Shown: positions 25,938 to 35,907, counted from the first letter of the stretch. The stretch: 55,366 nt of DNA from Salinisphaera sp. (GCA_027858915.1 JAQIBT010000099.1:1-55366); one strand, 5' to 3'. Numbers and translations: made by a program. Notes: a model not told the origin generated them from the letters alone.

Positions 25938-27020
25938 ATGAGCGCGATCACGCCTATTCTCGATACCTTGCTGCCTCAGGTGCTGGGACGACGGGCCGAC
26001 CTCGAGCGGCTGGCCACACTGTTTCCGAATGCGCCGCTTGGGCGAGTACGGCGGGCGGGTGAGAGCCTGCCGCTGGATACCCGGCTGCCCAATCCCACGA
26101 ATGTACAGCGTGGCGGCGAGTCGGCGCGTGCCAGCGCGACGACGGCTGGCAACGCCAGCGTTCAGGCATCCGCCGCTCAGGCCGGCCGATCGGCAACCGG
26201 GGTGACGACCCGTGGCCACGCTGCGACCTCGTCCGGCGCCTCTGCAGCGTTGGCGGCCAGTACTTCCACCGCGTTGCATCTCACCCGCGCCGGTGATGTG
26301 CTGGCCAGCGTGCTGGCACGGTTCGCGACCGCGCCGCTGGTTCGTTCGACCCGCAACGCGCCGCTGGTCGACGGCGGTTCGCGACCGGCCCCGGCTGTAT
26401 TGGCAGCGCTGCTTGCCGGCGAGGTAGGTCAGAGCGGCGTATTCTACGAATCGCATCTGCTGCAATGGCTGAGAGGCCAGTACCCTGCCTCGGCGCTGGC
26501 GCGCGAGCCGCAATCCCGGTATCACGCGCTCGGACTGCTGGCAGACAGCACGGACAATACCGGTTCCGACCAGACGCGGCCTGACCGCCGCGCGGGACAA
26601 GGCAGCCGTCTTGCCGGCTCGACTGACAACCGCTTGTCCGCAGTGGTCAGACAACAGATGGAAGTCTTGTCGACCGGGGCGTTTCAGTGGCAAGGCGAGG
26701 TCTGGCCAGGCGTTGTGCTCGATTGGGAAATCCGCGAAACCCCGGACTCCACCTCTGACAATGGCGCCGAATCCCCGGCAGCCGATCAGGCCGCCGACTA
26801 CACGACCTCGATGCGTTTGGTGCTGCCTAGTCTGGGCGAAATCGAGATCCGTATCGCCATGCATGATCAGGATGTGGTCGTACATGCCCACGCAGCCGAT
26901 GACATCGCCCGTCGCTTGATTGGGCGGGATGCCAATACGCTGAGAAAACGGTTGCGTGAGGCAGGTTTCAAGCAGGCCGAGGTGTCCCTGCTGGCTTCTG
27001 GCCAGAAGTCTTCCATATGA
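25938..27020 (+). CDS. fliK: Flagellar hook-length control-type protein FliK
   Basis: This 360-aa protein has an alanine/serine/threonine-rich, low-complexity N-terminal two-thirds and an ordered C-terminal Flg_hook domain (about residues 235-350). The ordered part includes QMEVLSTGAFQWQGEVWPGVVLDWEI and LRKRLREAGFKQAEVSLLASGQ. This is the FliK form usually paired with a stand-alone FlhB C-terminal homologue, and the next gene is exactly that, with a 4-bp ATGA overlap. FliK is an exported ruler that switches export specificity through FlhB. Whether this is the main hook-length ruler or a second FliK paralogue cannot be decided, since the fliE-R operon is not in view. Confidence 0.88.
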   Translation: MSAITPILDTLLPQVLGRRADLERLATLFPNAPLGRVRRAGESLPLDTRLPNPTNVQRGGESARASATTAGNASVQASAAQAGRSATGVTTRGHAATSSGASAALAASTSTALHLTRAGDVLASVLARFATAPLVRSTRNAPLVDGGSRPAPAVLAALLAGEVGQSGVFYESHLLQWLRGQYPASALAREPQSRYHALGLLADSTDNTGSDQTRPDRRAGQGSRLAGSTDNRLSAVVRQQMEVLSTGAFQWQGEVWPGVVLDWEIRETPDSTSDNGAESPAADQAADYTTSMRLVLPSLGEIEIRIAMHDQDVVVHAHAADDIARRLIGRDANTLRKRLREAGFKQAEVSLLASGQKSSI

Positions 27021-27322
27021 GCGACTCGGATCAGGCCCCGAACGCGCGCGAAGAGCGTCCACAGGCGGTCGCCCTGCGCTATCGCAGCGACGATACGGCG
27101 CCACGCGTGGTGGCCAGGGGCTACGGCGATATTGCGGATCACATCATCGAGCGGGCGCAGGCGCACGGTGTTTTCGTTCATCGATCGCCAGACCTGGTAA
27201 GGCTGCTCGTCCAGGTCGACCTGGACGACCGTATTCCGCCGGCGCTCTATCAGGCCGTAGCCGAACTGCTGGCCTGGATCTACGAACTGGAGCGCATTGC
27301 CGCCGGTCGCGATCCGGATTAG
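27017..27322 (+). CDS. Stand-alone FlhB C-terminal-domain paralogue (EscU/YscU/HrcU-like)
   Basis: This 101-aa cytosolic protein lines up with the part of FlhB just after the NPTH autocleavage site: AVALRYRSDDTAPRVVARGYGDIADHIIERAQAHGVFVHRSPDLVRLLVQVDLDDRIPPALYQAVAELLAWIYELE. It matches the same region of the full FlhB in this window almost strand for strand, including the APRVVA segment and the IPxALYxAVAEVLAW ending. It lacks the NPTH motif and all membrane helices. Such proteins can stand in for the cleaved FlhB fragment or bind FliK (inferred from related FlhX-type proteins). It overlaps fliK by 4 bp. Confidence 0.88.
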   Translation: MSDSDQAPNAREERPQAVALRYRSDDTAPRVVARGYGDIADHIIERAQAHGVFVHRSPDLVRLLVQVDLDDRIPPALYQAVAELLAWIYELERIAAGRDPD

Positions 27323-27701
27323 ATCGGTTGGTGGCGCCAGATATCGAGTGTCTCGATCGTGCAGTGTGCTGCTGCTGACTCGAGCCGCCGCCTGACTCTA
27401 AAAGGCCCCAAAGCCAGTCGGCGAGCCGCGGGATGGTTCTAGCGCCAGGGTAATCGCTGGTAGTTCTGGCCCCCTTCAGTTTCCGCGGATTTGGCCGAGC
27501 CTTGTGCCATCGCGCTATTTTATTTAAGGATGATGCGCGGGATCGAATCGGTCGGACCGCGGCGACGCGAGGCCTGTGGGTATCACCTGGCAGCGCGCAG
27601 CGGCCGATCGGCCGAAGCACAGGGGGTATCGGCATGACAAGCGATCTGGATTTGTGGCGGCAGGCAAGAAGTCTGCAGCACGGCCGCAGTGGGGGCGGCG
27701 C
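27323..27701. other. 379-bp region upstream of flhDC
   Basis: No convincing gene is present. The region should hold the flhDC promoter and its regulator sites, but I cannot assign -35/-10 elements. An AT-rich patch (CTATTTTATTTAAGG near 27515-27530) stands out in the GC-rich background and may mark the promoter. A small ATCGAG...CTCGAT inverted repeat occurs near 27342-27356, just past the previous gene. Confidence 0.45.
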
Positions 27702-28181
27702 GTGAATACCGAACATCTGTTGGAGGACATCCGCGAGGTCAATCTGTCCTATCTGCTGCTCATGCAGCGCCTGATCAGCAGTGATCGGGAAATGGCGATG
27801 TTCCGACTCAAGATCGACGAGCAGACCGCCGATCTGCTGGAGACTATTCCGGTGCCGGAGCTGGCGCGTCTGGCGCGCTGCAATCAGCTGCTGTGTCACT
27901 TCTCGGTTGGCAATGCCGATCAGCTGCATGCGTTGATCAACTCCGCCAAGGACGACCGGATGCGCCAGATCCACGCGGCGATCCTGCTGGGCGGGCACGA
28001 ACATCGCAAGGAAGATCGGCGCGCGAGTGATCGTCGCGAGGGCGGTGATCGCCGCGTCGAGGATATCGGCCCACCGAACGGCCAGGAGCGGCGCCAGGGC
28101 GAACGCCGTAGCGGTGAACGACGCACCCAGGCCCGGCGCTACAGCGATCAAGGCAGTAGCAGCAGCGTGTCTGGCTCTTGA
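27702..28181 (+). CDS. flhD: Flagellar master regulator FlhD with Arg-rich C-terminal extension
   Basis: FlhD partners with FlhC as FlhD4C2, which activates early flagellar promoters with sigma-70. Residues 1-99 align throughout with E. coli FlhD: TEHLLEDIREVNLSYLLLMQRLI, AMFRLKI and CNQLLCHF, with Cys65 at the position of the enteric inter-subunit disulfide. GTG at 27702 has a run of Gs upstream and gives the right N-terminus. The protein is 159 aa against about 116-119 in enterics. The extra ~55 residues (about 103-159) are disordered and repeat a (D/E)RR unit seven times, ending in serines. That tail could contact DNA or partners. It lies 44 bp before flhC. Confidence 0.93.
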   Translation: MNTEHLLEDIREVNLSYLLLMQRLISSDREMAMFRLKIDEQTADLLETIPVPELARLARCNQLLCHFSVGNADQLHALINSAKDDRMRQIHAAILLGGHEHRKEDRRASDRREGGDRRVEDIGPPNGQERRQGERRSGERRTQARRYSDQGSSSSVSGS

Positions 28182-28225
28182 TGCGCTGTTGTAGAACGAT
28201 GCGGTCGCTGGAGTAGCTATTCGCT

Positions 28226-28852
28226 ATGGTCGAAAAAAGCATTATCGACGAGGGTCGTCAGATTCGGCTGGCGATCGAACTGATCCAGCTTGGTGCCCGG
28301 CTGCAGGTGCTGCAGACCGAAACCGAGCTGTCACGACGACGCTTGATCAGCCTGTACAAGGAAATTCACGGCGTTTCGCCCCCCAAGGGCATGTTGCCCT
28401 TCTCGACCGACTGGTATATCACCTGGCTGCCGAATATTCATTCGTCGTTGTTCTTCAACGTCTATCTGTCGCTGCGACGCAATCCCGGCCATACCCGTAT
28501 GCAGTCGGTGGTCAACGCCTATCGGCTGTATCTCGAGCAGGCACCACCCGAAGACGGCGATAAGCCCGTACTAGCCCTGACGCGCGCCTGGATGCTTGTG
28601 CGTTTCTTCGAAAGCGACATGATGACGATGTCGACCTGCCAGCGCTGTCAGGGCAAGTTTGTCAATCACGCGTACAGCCTCGACGAGCACTTTGTCTGCG
28701 GCATCTGCCACCCTCCGTCGCGCGCCGGCAAGACACGCAAGCGAAGCCAGGCGAAGGCCCGGGCCGAGGCCAGAGCCGGGACTCAGTCCGAGTCGGAGTC
28801 TGGTTCCAGCCATGGCACGGACGCGGCGGCCAAAGACAGCGCTAGCGAGTAG
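28226..28852 (+). CDS. flhC: Flagellar master regulator FlhC
   Basis: This 208-aa protein is the DNA-contacting partner of FlhD. It matches the enteric protein along its length: SIIDEGRQIRLAIELIQLGARLQVLQTET, SRRRLISLYKEIHGVSPPKGMLPFSTDWY and ARAWMLVRF-type core helices. The zinc site is intact: Cys138, Cys141, Cys158 and Cys161 in TCQRCQGKF and FVCGICHPP. The C-terminal ~40 residues are basic then serine/acidic (KTRKRSQAKARAEARAG, SESESGSS), slightly longer than in E. coli. It forms an operon with flhD and is followed by motA, as in enterics. Confidence 0.95.
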   Translation: MVEKSIIDEGRQIRLAIELIQLGARLQVLQTETELSRRRLISLYKEIHGVSPPKGMLPFSTDWYITWLPNIHSSLFFNVYLSLRRNPGHTRMQSVVNAYRLYLEQAPPEDGDKPVLALTRAWMLVRFFESDMMTMSTCQRCQGKFVNHAYSLDEHFVCGICHPPSRAGKTRKRSQAKARAEARAGTQSESESGSSHGTDAAAKDSASE

Positions 28853-28882
28853 CTGTCGCGTCGGCGGATTCGGCTCGATCAT

Positions 28883-28909
28883 TCAAGCTCCGGGCCTGAA
28901 AGCCGTTAT
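28883..28909 (+). promoter_or_regulatory. Candidate sigma-28 promoter of motA
   Basis: TCAAGCTC (28883-28890), 11 bp, GCCGTTAT (28902-28909), against TAAAGTTT-N11-GCCGATAA. Its -10 is identical to that found before flgK. The motA start is 54 bp further. In enterics the mot-che operon is a FliA target, which supports the call; the -35 is imperfect. Confidence 0.55.
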
Positions 28910-28962
28910 TGATCTCGAGGGATGTTTCGCGCGGTCTGGTCCGCGCCTATCGGGGGCCGTCC

Positions 28963-29868
28963 GTGCTCGTACTTGTCGGTTATTTGGTTGTGCTTGGATC
29001 AGTGCTCGGTGGCTACATGATGGTGGGCGGGCATCTCGGTGTGCTGTATCAGCCGTCTGAGTTCATCATCATCTTCGGTGCGGGCATCGGTGCCTTTCTG
29101 GCTTCCAACAACGGCAACGGCATTCGCGCCACGCTGCGTGTGCTGCCGCAGCTGCTGCGCGGCGGTCGCTACCACAAGAAGACCTGCGTCGATCTGATGA
29201 CGCTGCTGTATCTGATCCTGGCGAAGGCGCGTCAGTCGGGCATGATGGCGCTCGAGAACGATATCGAAAATCCGCAGGAAAGCGCACTTTTCAACGCCTA
29301 CCCCGAACTGGTCAGAGATCCACTGATCGTCGATTTCGTCACCGACTATCTGCGCCTGATGATCAGTGGCGACATGGACGCCTTCGAGATCGAGGCCCTG
29401 ATGGACCACGAGATCGAAACCTTCCAGCAGGAGGCCGAAATCCCGGCTCACGGACTGGCGGCCATGGGCGATTCTCTGCCGGCGTTCGGCATCGTGGCGG
29501 CGGTGATGGGCGTGGTGCATGCCTTGGGGGCTGCGTCGCTGGATCCGGCAGGTATTGGCCCGCTGATTGCCGAAGCCATGATTGGTACTTTTCTAGGGAT
29601 TCTGCTGGCCTACGGCTTTGTTGCGCCGCTGGCAACCCGGGTACGGGCGCAGGTCGAAGATGTGGCCAAGATCCTGCAGAGCATCAAGGTGACGCTGATT
29701 GCCCATCTCAACGGCTATGCACCGCCGCTGTCGATCGAGTTTGGGCGCAAGGCGTTGTTCTCGGCCGAACGGCCGTCCTTCAACGAACTCGAAACCCACG
29801 TAAGAGAAGTCAAATCGCGCCCGGCGCCCAGCGCTGCGGCCGCCGATACGGGTGCGGGTAAGTCGTGA
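28963..29868 (+). CDS. motA: Flagellar motor stator protein MotA
   Basis: This 301-aa inner-membrane stator subunit forms the proton channel with MotB. Four membrane helices are evident, with LVGYLVVLGSVLGGYMMVGGHLG as the first. The cytoplasmic loop LAKARQSGMMALENDIENP carries the charged residues that contact FliG, and GDSLPAFGIVAAVMGVVHALG and AYGFVAPLA carry the two conserved prolines. The annotated start is GTG 28963, after a GGGGG site, because MotA proteins begin directly at this helix; an upstream TTG would add 18 unlikely residues. Its stop overlaps motB by 4 bp. The gene order is flhDC-motAB as in enterics. Confidence 0.95.
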   Translation: MLVLVGYLVVLGSVLGGYMMVGGHLGVLYQPSEFIIIFGAGIGAFLASNNGNGIRATLRVLPQLLRGGRYHKKTCVDLMTLLYLILAKARQSGMMALENDIENPQESALFNAYPELVRDPLIVDFVTDYLRLMISGDMDAFEIEALMDHEIETFQQEAEIPAHGLAAMGDSLPAFGIVAAVMGVVHALGAASLDPAGIGPLIAEAMIGTFLGILLAYGFVAPLATRVRAQVEDVAKILQSIKVTLIAHLNGYAPPLSIEFGRKALFSAERPSFNELETHVREVKSRPAPSAAAADTGAGKS

Positions 29869-30848
29869 GCACAGAAACAGCAAAGGACCGCCGTCCGATC
29901 ATCGTTCGCCGCAAGAGGCCGGAACGACACGGTGCGCACGGCACCTGGAAGATTGCTTACGCCGACTTCATGACCGCCCTGATGGCATTCTTCCTGGTCA
30001 TGTGGCTTCTGGGCGGTCTGAGCAAGATACAGATCGATCAGGTCAGCCAGTATTTTCGGACTCCGCTGAAAGTGGCGTTGATGGGCGGAAACCAGGCCAC
30101 CGCCAGCGACAGCGCGATTCCCGGCGGCGGCGATGATCGCGTGCATTCCGACGGCCAGGTGTCGCTGACCACGCCCGATGCCCATAATTATAAATCTGGC
30201 CGCAAGAAGCTTGAGGACCTGCGCAAGCAACTGCTGGAACTGATCCAGAAGGATCCGAAACTACGCGACATGGCCTCGCAGCTGAAGATTGAAATGGTCC
30301 CGGATGGCCTGCGAATTCAAATCTTCGATACGCGGCAACGGCCGATGTTCGAGCTCGGCAGCGCTCAGTTAGAGCCCTATGTCGCGGCCCTGCTACGAAA
30401 GATTGCACCGAAGGTGGATCAGGTCGGTCATCACATCACCTTGACCGGGCATACCGATGATCTGCCCTACGCCAGCGGCACCGGCGCCTACAGCAACTGG
30501 GAACTATCGGCCGACCGGGCCAATGCAGCGCGGCGTGCGCTGGTCGCCGGCGGCATGCAGCCCGACAAGCTGCTGCGGGTGATCGGCGCTGCCGATACCG
30601 TCCATCTGGCCGGGGAGAAAGCCGGTGCGCCGGTCAATCGTCGCATCAGCATTCTGTTGCTCGATGCGGCCGCCGAGAAACGTATTGAAAGCCAGGGCGA
30701 GACACAAGCGCCGGTCAGGCCGCTGTCTCCGTTAGCCGCTTTATCGCAGCAGACTGACGCAGGAGATCGCAGCGGGGCCGCCGACTCACAGACCGGGGCC
30801 AAGGTGTCGAAGCCTGCGCCGGCCGGTACAAGCCACAGCGCCGGCTGA
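29865..30848 (+). CDS. motB: Flagellar motor stator protein MotB
   Basis: This 327-aa stator protein has a short basic cytoplasmic start and one membrane helix, YADFMTALMAFFLVMWLL, whose Asp34 is the proton-carrying residue (Asp32 in E. coli). The periplasmic OmpA-like peptidoglycan-binding domain contains LTGHTDDLPYASGTGAYSNWELSADRANAARRALVAGG. The ~55 C-terminal residues are proline/alanine/serine rich and look disordered. It starts at GTG, overlapping motA by 4 bp, and is followed 37 bp later by cheA. Confidence 0.95.
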   Translation: MSTETAKDRRPIIVRRKRPERHGAHGTWKIAYADFMTALMAFFLVMWLLGGLSKIQIDQVSQYFRTPLKVALMGGNQATASDSAIPGGGDDRVHSDGQVSLTTPDAHNYKSGRKKLEDLRKQLLELIQKDPKLRDMASQLKIEMVPDGLRIQIFDTRQRPMFELGSAQLEPYVAALLRKIAPKVDQVGHHITLTGHTDDLPYASGTGAYSNWELSADRANAARRALVAGGMQPDKLLRVIGAADTVHLAGEKAGAPVNRRISILLLDAAAEKRIESQGETQAPVRPLSPLAALSQQTDAGDRSGAADSQTGAKVSKPAPAGTSHSAG

Positions 30849-30885
30849 ATGCCGCGCCTCCAATCAGACTTTCCGAGAGTCAGTC

Positions 30886-32955
30886 ATGGACGTCACTGAG
30901 TTCTATCAGACATTTTTCGAAGAGGCCGAGGAACTGCTCGACGATATGGAGCGTCATCTGCTGGCGCTGGATATTGCGGCCCCGGACCGGGATCAGCTCG
31001 ACGCGATCTTCCGTGCGGCGCACTCGATCAAGGGCGGCGCCGGCACCTTCGGCTTCCAGGCGCTGATGGATACGACGCATCACATGGAGAACCTGCTGGA
31101 TCGCCTGCGCCGCGGTGAAATCACGATCGATGCCCACGGGGTCGATGTGTTGCTCGCGACCCGCGATGTGCTCAAGGCCCAGATCGACGCCTACCGCAAC
31201 AGCGACCTTCCGGACGCCGATGCGGCCGCTCAGGCAGGCGCAGCGCTGGCCCGGTTAGCCACGGGTGCCGCCCCGCAGGACGAGCCGGAAGCGACGGCGG
31301 CGCCTGCTATCGAGTTGGACCGGGCGCCCGTAGTCGCCGACGGCGAACGGATATTGGCGCTTCGCATCACCGGTGTGAACGCAGCAGAGCAGGACGCACT
31401 GGCGGAAGAGCTTGCGTTGTTTGGCACCGTGTCCGAGCGTCAGACCCAGGAGCATGCTCTCGAGCTTCGGCTGCAGACCAGCGAGGCGGCCGAGGACATC
31501 GAGTCGGTGCTCTGTTTCATCATCGATGCGGATCAGCTCACCATCACGCCGGCGCCAATTGTCGAGCCGATTGCGCAGACGGCAGAGGCTGCGACAACAG
31601 CCGCGCCCGAGGCGCCGGCGGCGGCGCCAGAACGACCGGAACCCGGCGAATCGGCATCCGCCGATTCGGCTGCACCCGTCGAGCGGCGCGCTGGAACCGA
31701 CAGGCGGGCGCAGGCTGGCGCTCAAGAACACAGTTCCCTGCGCGTGGCGACCGACAAGATCGACGCCATCATCAACCTGGTCGGCGAGCTCGTGATCACC
31801 CAGTCGATGCTGGAGCAGACGGCCCGCACTGCCGGCGGCGCTCAGGTCGAGAGCCTGACCGAGGGTATTGCTCAGTTGCAGCGCAATGCGCGCGATCTTC
31901 AGGAAGCAGTGATGTCCATACGCATGGTGCCGATGGATTTTGCCTTCAATCGGTTCCCGCGACTGGTGCGCGATCTGGGACACAAGCTCGACAAGAACGT
32001 GGAGATGGAGACCATTGGCGGCGCCACCGAGCTCGACAAGGGCCTGATTGAACGCATCATGGACCCGCTGACGCATCTGGTGCGCAACAGCCTGGATCAT
32101 GGGATCGAGACCCACGCAAAGCGCTTGCAGGCAGGTAAACCTGCGGCCGGGCGTCTGACGCTCGCGGCGCGTCACGAAGGCGGCAATATCCTGATCGAAA
32201 TCCGCGACGACGGTGCCGGTCTGGATCGTGATCGTATTCTGGCCAAGGCGCGCGAGAGCGGGCTGACGGTTTCCGATGCGATGGACGACTCGGAAGTCTG
32301 GCAGCTGATCTTCGCCCCTGGTTTTTCCACCGCTGCCGAGGTGACCGACGTATCCGGGCGCGGCGTGGGCATGGACGTGGTCAAGCGCAATATCCTGCAG
32401 CTCGGTGGCCATGTCGACCTGGTTTCGCAGACCGGAGTCGGCACGACGGTACGCATCGTTCTGCCACTGACGCTTGCGATCACCGACGGCATGACCGTTC
32501 GGGTGGGCGACGAGGTCTTCATTCTGCCGCTGGCAGCCGTGGTCGAATCGATGCGGGTGGACGAGGCCGCGGCGCGCGACGTCGGGGGCCAGGGCCGGGT
32601 GATCAATGTGCGCGGTGATTTCCTGCCCCTGGTCGAGCTGCATCGACTGTTCGATATTCAGGGCGCCCAGACCCATCTGTCGCGGGCCATTGCGGTGGTG
32701 GTCAAGAGCGAGTCGCGGCACTTTGCGCTGGTGGTCGACGAACTGGTGGGCCAGCAGCAGGTCGTCGTCAAGAACCTCGAAACCCACTTCCGCAAGGTAC
32801 GCGGCATCTCGGCCGCCACTATTCTCGGGGACGGCAAGGTCGCCCTCATTCTGGACGTGCGCGCTCTGTCTCGGCTGACGCCGCCCCTGGGGCCGCTGTC
32901 GTCGGGCAACGCGTTGTCGTCTTCATCCAACCAGGCCGTCGAGGCTGTCCAATGA
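30886..32955 (+). CDS. cheA: Chemotaxis histidine kinase CheA
   Basis: This 689-aa kinase receives receptor signals and phosphorylates CheY and CheB. Domains in order are HPt with His46 in [15 protein letters not shown] (residues 1-105); a P2-like CheY/CheB-binding region (about 160-225) within acidic/alanine-rich linkers; a P3 dimerisation helix pair beginning [19 protein letters not shown] (about 285); a HATPase domain with [12 protein letters not shown] (N box, about 400) and DDGAGLD (G box, about 440); and a C-terminal CheW-like domain (about 535-670). Size and layout match enteric CheA. Its stop overlaps cheW by 4 bp. Confidence 0.97.
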   Translation: MDVTEFYQTFFEEAEELLDDMERHLLALDIAAPDRDQLDAIFRAAHSIKGGAGTFGFQALMDTTHHMENLLDRLRRGEITIDAHGVDVLLATRDVLKAQIDAYRNSDLPDADAAAQAGAALARLATGAAPQDEPEATAAPAIELDRAPVVADGERILALRITGVNAAEQDALAEELALFGTVSERQTQEHALELRLQTSEAAEDIESVLCFIIDADQLTITPAPIVEPIAQTAEAATTAAPEAPAAAPERPEPGESASADSAAPVERRAGTDRRAQAGAQEHSSLRVATDKIDAIINLVGELVITQSMLEQTARTAGGAQVESLTEGIAQLQRNARDLQEAVMSIRMVPMDFAFNRFPRLVRDLGHKLDKNVEMETIGGATELDKGLIERIMDPLTHLVRNSLDHGIETHAKRLQAGKPAAGRLTLAARHEGGNILIEIRDDGAGLDRDRILAKARESGLTVSDAMDDSEVWQLIFAPGFSTAAEVTDVSGRGVGMDVVKRNILQLGGHVDLVSQTGVGTTVRIVLPLTLAITDGMTVRVGDEVFILPLAAVVESMRVDEAAARDVGGQGRVINVRGDFLPLVELHRLFDIQGAQTHLSRAIAVVVKSESRHFALVVDELVGQQQVVVKNLETHFRKVRGISAATILGDGKVALILDVRALSRLTPPLGPLSSGNALSSSSNQAVEAVQ

Positions 32956-33443
32956 ATCAGACATATCAAACCCAGGAGTCCGGCGACCGCGAGGTGCTGG
33001 TGTTCGCCCTGGGAGACGAGGAATACGCCGTCGATATTCTCAAGGTGCAGGAGATCCGCAGCTATGCCGGCGTCACTCGCATCGCCAACGTGCCGCCGTT
33101 CATCAAGGGCGTCACCAATCTGCGCGGCCAGATCGTGCCGATTGTCGATCTGCGGCTCAAGTTTGGCCTGGGAACGGCCGACTACACAGAACATACGGTG
33201 GTGATTGTGCTCAATATCGGACAGCGGGTGGTAGGCGCAGTGGTGGACGGGGTATCGGACGTCATCGGCCTGTCGGCCGAGCAGATAAAAGCCGCGCCGG
33301 ATTTCGGTACGCCACTGGCGACCGAGTATCTGATGGGGCTGGCCAGTGTCGAAGATCGCATGCTGATCCTGATCGATGTCGACGCCATGATGACCAGTCG
33401 TGAAATGGCGCTGGTTGACCGTGCCGAAGACGCGGTCGCTTGA
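32952..33443 (+). CDS. cheW: Chemotaxis coupling protein CheW
   Basis: This 163-aa adaptor joins receptors to CheA. The double beta-barrel pattern includes [60 protein letters not shown] and the [24 protein letters not shown] segment, which is the receptor/CheA contact face. It overlaps cheA by 4 bp and is followed 14 bp later by cheR. In E. coli receptor genes (tar, tap) sit between cheW and cheR, but here there are none. Confidence 0.96.
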   Translation: MNQTYQTQESGDREVLVFALGDEEYAVDILKVQEIRSYAGVTRIANVPPFIKGVTNLRGQIVPIVDLRLKFGLGTADYTEHTVVIVLNIGQRVVGAVVDGVSDVIGLSAEQIKAAPDFGTPLATEYLMGLASVEDRMLILIDVDAMMTSREMALVDRAEDAVA

Positions 33444-33457
33444 CCAGGACCTCCAAG

Positions 33458-34375
33458 ATGAAGCCGCAATTCCAGTCATCATTACTTGCCCCGGCGATGC
33501 CGCTGGGCGTTCAGCCGGCGCCCGGCGCCGATCTGCTGTTCGACCCGCTGTTCGATCTGTTGTTCACCGACAGCGACTTCAATGCGGTACGCCAGATGAT
33601 TGGCGCGCGCGCCGGCATCGCGCTGGGGCCGCAGAAACGCAAGATGGCCTATAGCCGACTCGCTCGACGCGTGCGCGATACCCAGCATGGGAATTTCGCT
33701 GATTACATCCGCATGCTGCAGCGCAGCGACCATCATCCCGAGTGGGAATACTTCGTCAACGCGCTAACCACCAATCTCACGGCGTTCTTCCGCGAAGCCC
33801 ATCATTTCCCCATTCTGGCTCGGTTGCTTGCTGATCGGGCGCAACCGCCGGCGATCTGGTGCTGTGCTGCGTCCACCGGCGAAGAGGCCTACTCGATTGC
33901 CATGACCTTGTCGGAAACGCTCGGCCCACGCGCCACTCAGGCGCGCATCAAGGCCACCGACATCGATACCCGTGCCCTGGGAGTGGCCCGGGCCGGTATC
34001 TATCCGCTGGCTGAGATCGAGAAGCTCAGCGACGCTCGACGCAAGACGTTCTTCCTCAAGGGGAGCGGCGCGCAGCAGGGGCTGGCCCGGGTGTCCAACC
34101 CGCTGCGTGCCATGGTCGATTTCTCGCCGCTCAATCTGCTGGCCCCGGCTTGGGATGTCGGCGGCCCGTTTGATGCGATTTTCTGTCGCAATCTTATGAT
34201 TTATTTTGATAAGGCGCTGCAGATCCAGCTGCTGTCGCGCTTCGCCAAACTGCTCAAGCCTGACGGCCTGCTGTTTGCGGGACATTCCGAGAACTTCAAC
34301 CAGCTCGGTACCGCCTTCAGGCTGCGGGGCCAGACCGTCTACGAATTGAAGCCGCCGGCCCGGAGCGTGGCATGA
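33458..34375 (+). CDS. cheR: Chemoreceptor methyltransferase CheR
   Basis: This 305-aa enzyme uses S-adenosylmethionine to methylate glutamates of chemoreceptors, counter to CheB. The N-terminal helical domain is followed by the Rossmann methyltransferase: [14 protein letters not shown], the SAM-binding [36 protein letters not shown] and [14 protein letters not shown]. The ATG at 33458 with AGGA upstream is chosen over a TTG that would overlap cheW. The stop overlaps cheB by 4 bp. No CheD gene is present. Confidence 0.95.
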   Translation: MKPQFQSSLLAPAMPLGVQPAPGADLLFDPLFDLLFTDSDFNAVRQMIGARAGIALGPQKRKMAYSRLARRVRDTQHGNFADYIRMLQRSDHHPEWEYFVNALTTNLTAFFREAHHFPILARLLADRAQPPAIWCCAASTGEEAYSIAMTLSETLGPRATQARIKATDIDTRALGVARAGIYPLAEIEKLSDARRKTFFLKGSGAQQGLARVSNPLRAMVDFSPLNLLAPAWDVGGPFDAIFCRNLMIYFDKALQIQLLSRFAKLLKPDGLLFAGHSENFNQLGTAFRLRGQTVYELKPPARSVA

Positions 34376-35439
34376 CGCGGTCGATCAGCGTGCTCTGTAT
34401 CGACGATTCGGCGCTTATGCGCCGCCTGATCACGGCTATCGTGGATGCCCAGCCCGACATGCACATGGTGGCAACCGCGCCGGATCCTTTGGTGGCGCGG
34501 GAACTGATCAAGCAACATAATCCGGATGTTCTGACGCTGGACATCGAGATGCCGCGCATGGACGGCCTGGCCTTTCTCGAGCGTCTGATGCGGCTGCGGC
34601 CAATGCCGGTGGTGATGGTCTCGACGCTCACCGAGCGCGGCTCCGACGCCACGATGAGAGCGTTGGCGCTGGGCGCGGTGGATTTCGTCACCAAACCCAC
34701 GATCGATGCGCGTGCGGCGCTGGCTGGCTGCGCGCCGGAGCTGGCGGACAAGATTCGTGCGGCGTCGCGGGCGCGGGTAACCGCCGTGCGCCCGTCGGTC
34801 GCCGCGGTGTCGGTGGAGGCTCTCAGCATGCCGCGGATGGCCGCTGATCGACTGTTCGTGGTCGGCGCATCAACCGGCGGCACAGAAGCGATTCGCCGCT
34901 TCCTTGAGCCGCTGCCGGCCGACGCGCCGGCAACCCTGATCACCCAGCACATGCCGGCCGGTTTCACGAGCTCATTCGCGCGCCGCCTTGATACGTTAAG
35001 CCAACTGCGCGTCAAGGAAGCCGAGCACGGCGAGCCGGTGGAAGGCGGATGCGCTTATATCGCGCCGGGTGGCGTTGCGCATATGACCCTGCAACGCGCG
35101 GCCGGTCGCCACGTCATTGCGCTTGAGGCGTCCGAGCCGGTCAATCGGCACCGCCCATCGGTAGATGCGCTGTTCGAGTCGGTTGCCCGTGTCGCCGGCC
35201 GTCGAGCGGTTGCCATGTTGTTTACCGGCATGGGCAAGGACGGTGCGCGCGGACTGCTCTCATTGCGCCAGGCCGGCGCCATGACCCTGGCCCAGGACGA
35301 AGCCAGCTCCGTGGTGTACGGCATGCCGCGCGAAGCCGTCGAAATAGGCGCTGCCATGCACGTAGTGTCGATCAACGCCATGGCCCAGACCGCCCTGAAT
35401 ATGCTGTCCACGCCGCGCGTGGCCGTCCCCGATCATTGA
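34372..35439 (+). CDS. cheB: Protein-glutamate methylesterase/deamidase CheB
   Basis: This 355-aa protein has a receiver domain (Asp57 in [13 protein letters not shown] as phospho-acceptor; IDDS acidic pair near 11-12) joined to a methylesterase domain. The catalytic serine lies in [12 protein letters not shown], the histidine in [11 protein letters not shown] and the aspartate in [11 protein letters not shown]. It demethylates receptors and gives adaptation together with CheR, and CheA activates it by phosphorylation. It is overlapped by cheR at the start and followed by cheY after 40 bp. Confidence 0.96.
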   Translation: MTRSISVLCIDDSALMRRLITAIVDAQPDMHMVATAPDPLVARELIKQHNPDVLTLDIEMPRMDGLAFLERLMRLRPMPVVMVSTLTERGSDATMRALALGAVDFVTKPTIDARAALAGCAPELADKIRAASRARVTAVRPSVAAVSVEALSMPRMAADRLFVVGASTGGTEAIRRFLEPLPADAPATLITQHMPAGFTSSFARRLDTLSQLRVKEAEHGEPVEGGCAYIAPGGVAHMTLQRAAGRHVIALEASEPVNRHRPSVDALFESVARVAGRRAVAMLFTGMGKDGARGLLSLRQAGAMTLAQDEASSVVYGMPREAVEIGAAMHVVSINAMAQTALNMLSTPRVAVPDH

Positions 35440-35479
35440 ATCGACCGGCAACGGTCGCCTCCACTCGAGACAGACAAGA

Positions 35480-35869
35480 ATGGCAAACAAGGACATGAAT
35501 TTTCTGGTGGTCGATGACTTCTCGACCATGCGGCGCATCGTGCGCAACCTGCTCAAGGAGCTCGGTTACAACCACGTCGAGGAAGCCGAGGACGGAGTCA
35601 ACGCGCTGAGCAAGTTGCGCAGCGCACCGTTCGATTTTGTGGTCAGCGATTGGAATATGCCCAATCTCGATGGCCTGGAGATGCTCAAGCAGATTCGGGC
35701 TGATGACAAGCTCAAGCATCTGCCGGTGCTGATGGTCACCGCCGAGGCCAAGAAAGAGAACATTATTGCCGCCGCGCAGGCGGGAGCCAACGGCTATGTC
35801 GTCAAGCCGTTCACCGCAGCAACGCTTGAAGAAAAGATGAACAAGATCTTCGAAAAACTCGGTATGTGA
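35480..35869 (+). CDS. cheY: Chemotaxis response regulator CheY
   Basis: This single-domain receiver of 129 aa binds FliM at the motor when phosphorylated and switches rotation. It has the acidic pair Asp12-Asp13, the acceptor Asp57 in [13 protein letters not shown], the conserved Thr in [11 protein letters not shown] and the Lys in GYVVKPF, all at enteric spacing. Its length equals E. coli CheY. It is followed by cheZ, so signal termination is by the dedicated phosphatase, not by CheC/CheX. Confidence 0.97.
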   Translation: MANKDMNFLVVDDFSTMRRIVRNLLKELGYNHVEEAEDGVNALSKLRSAPFDFVVSDWNMPNLDGLEMLKQIRADDKLKHLPVLMVTAEAKKENIIAAAQAGANGYVVKPFTAATLEEKMNKIFEKLGM

Positions 35870-35907
35870 TGGCAGCCGCGAAAAGCACAGCGCAGGGATT
35901 GACCACG

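Noticed and set aside
31255-32787. 510-codon open frame antisense to cheA
   Set aside because: It is a shadow frame produced by high GC in cheA codons. It has no domain, no ribosome site and a composition unlike a real protein.
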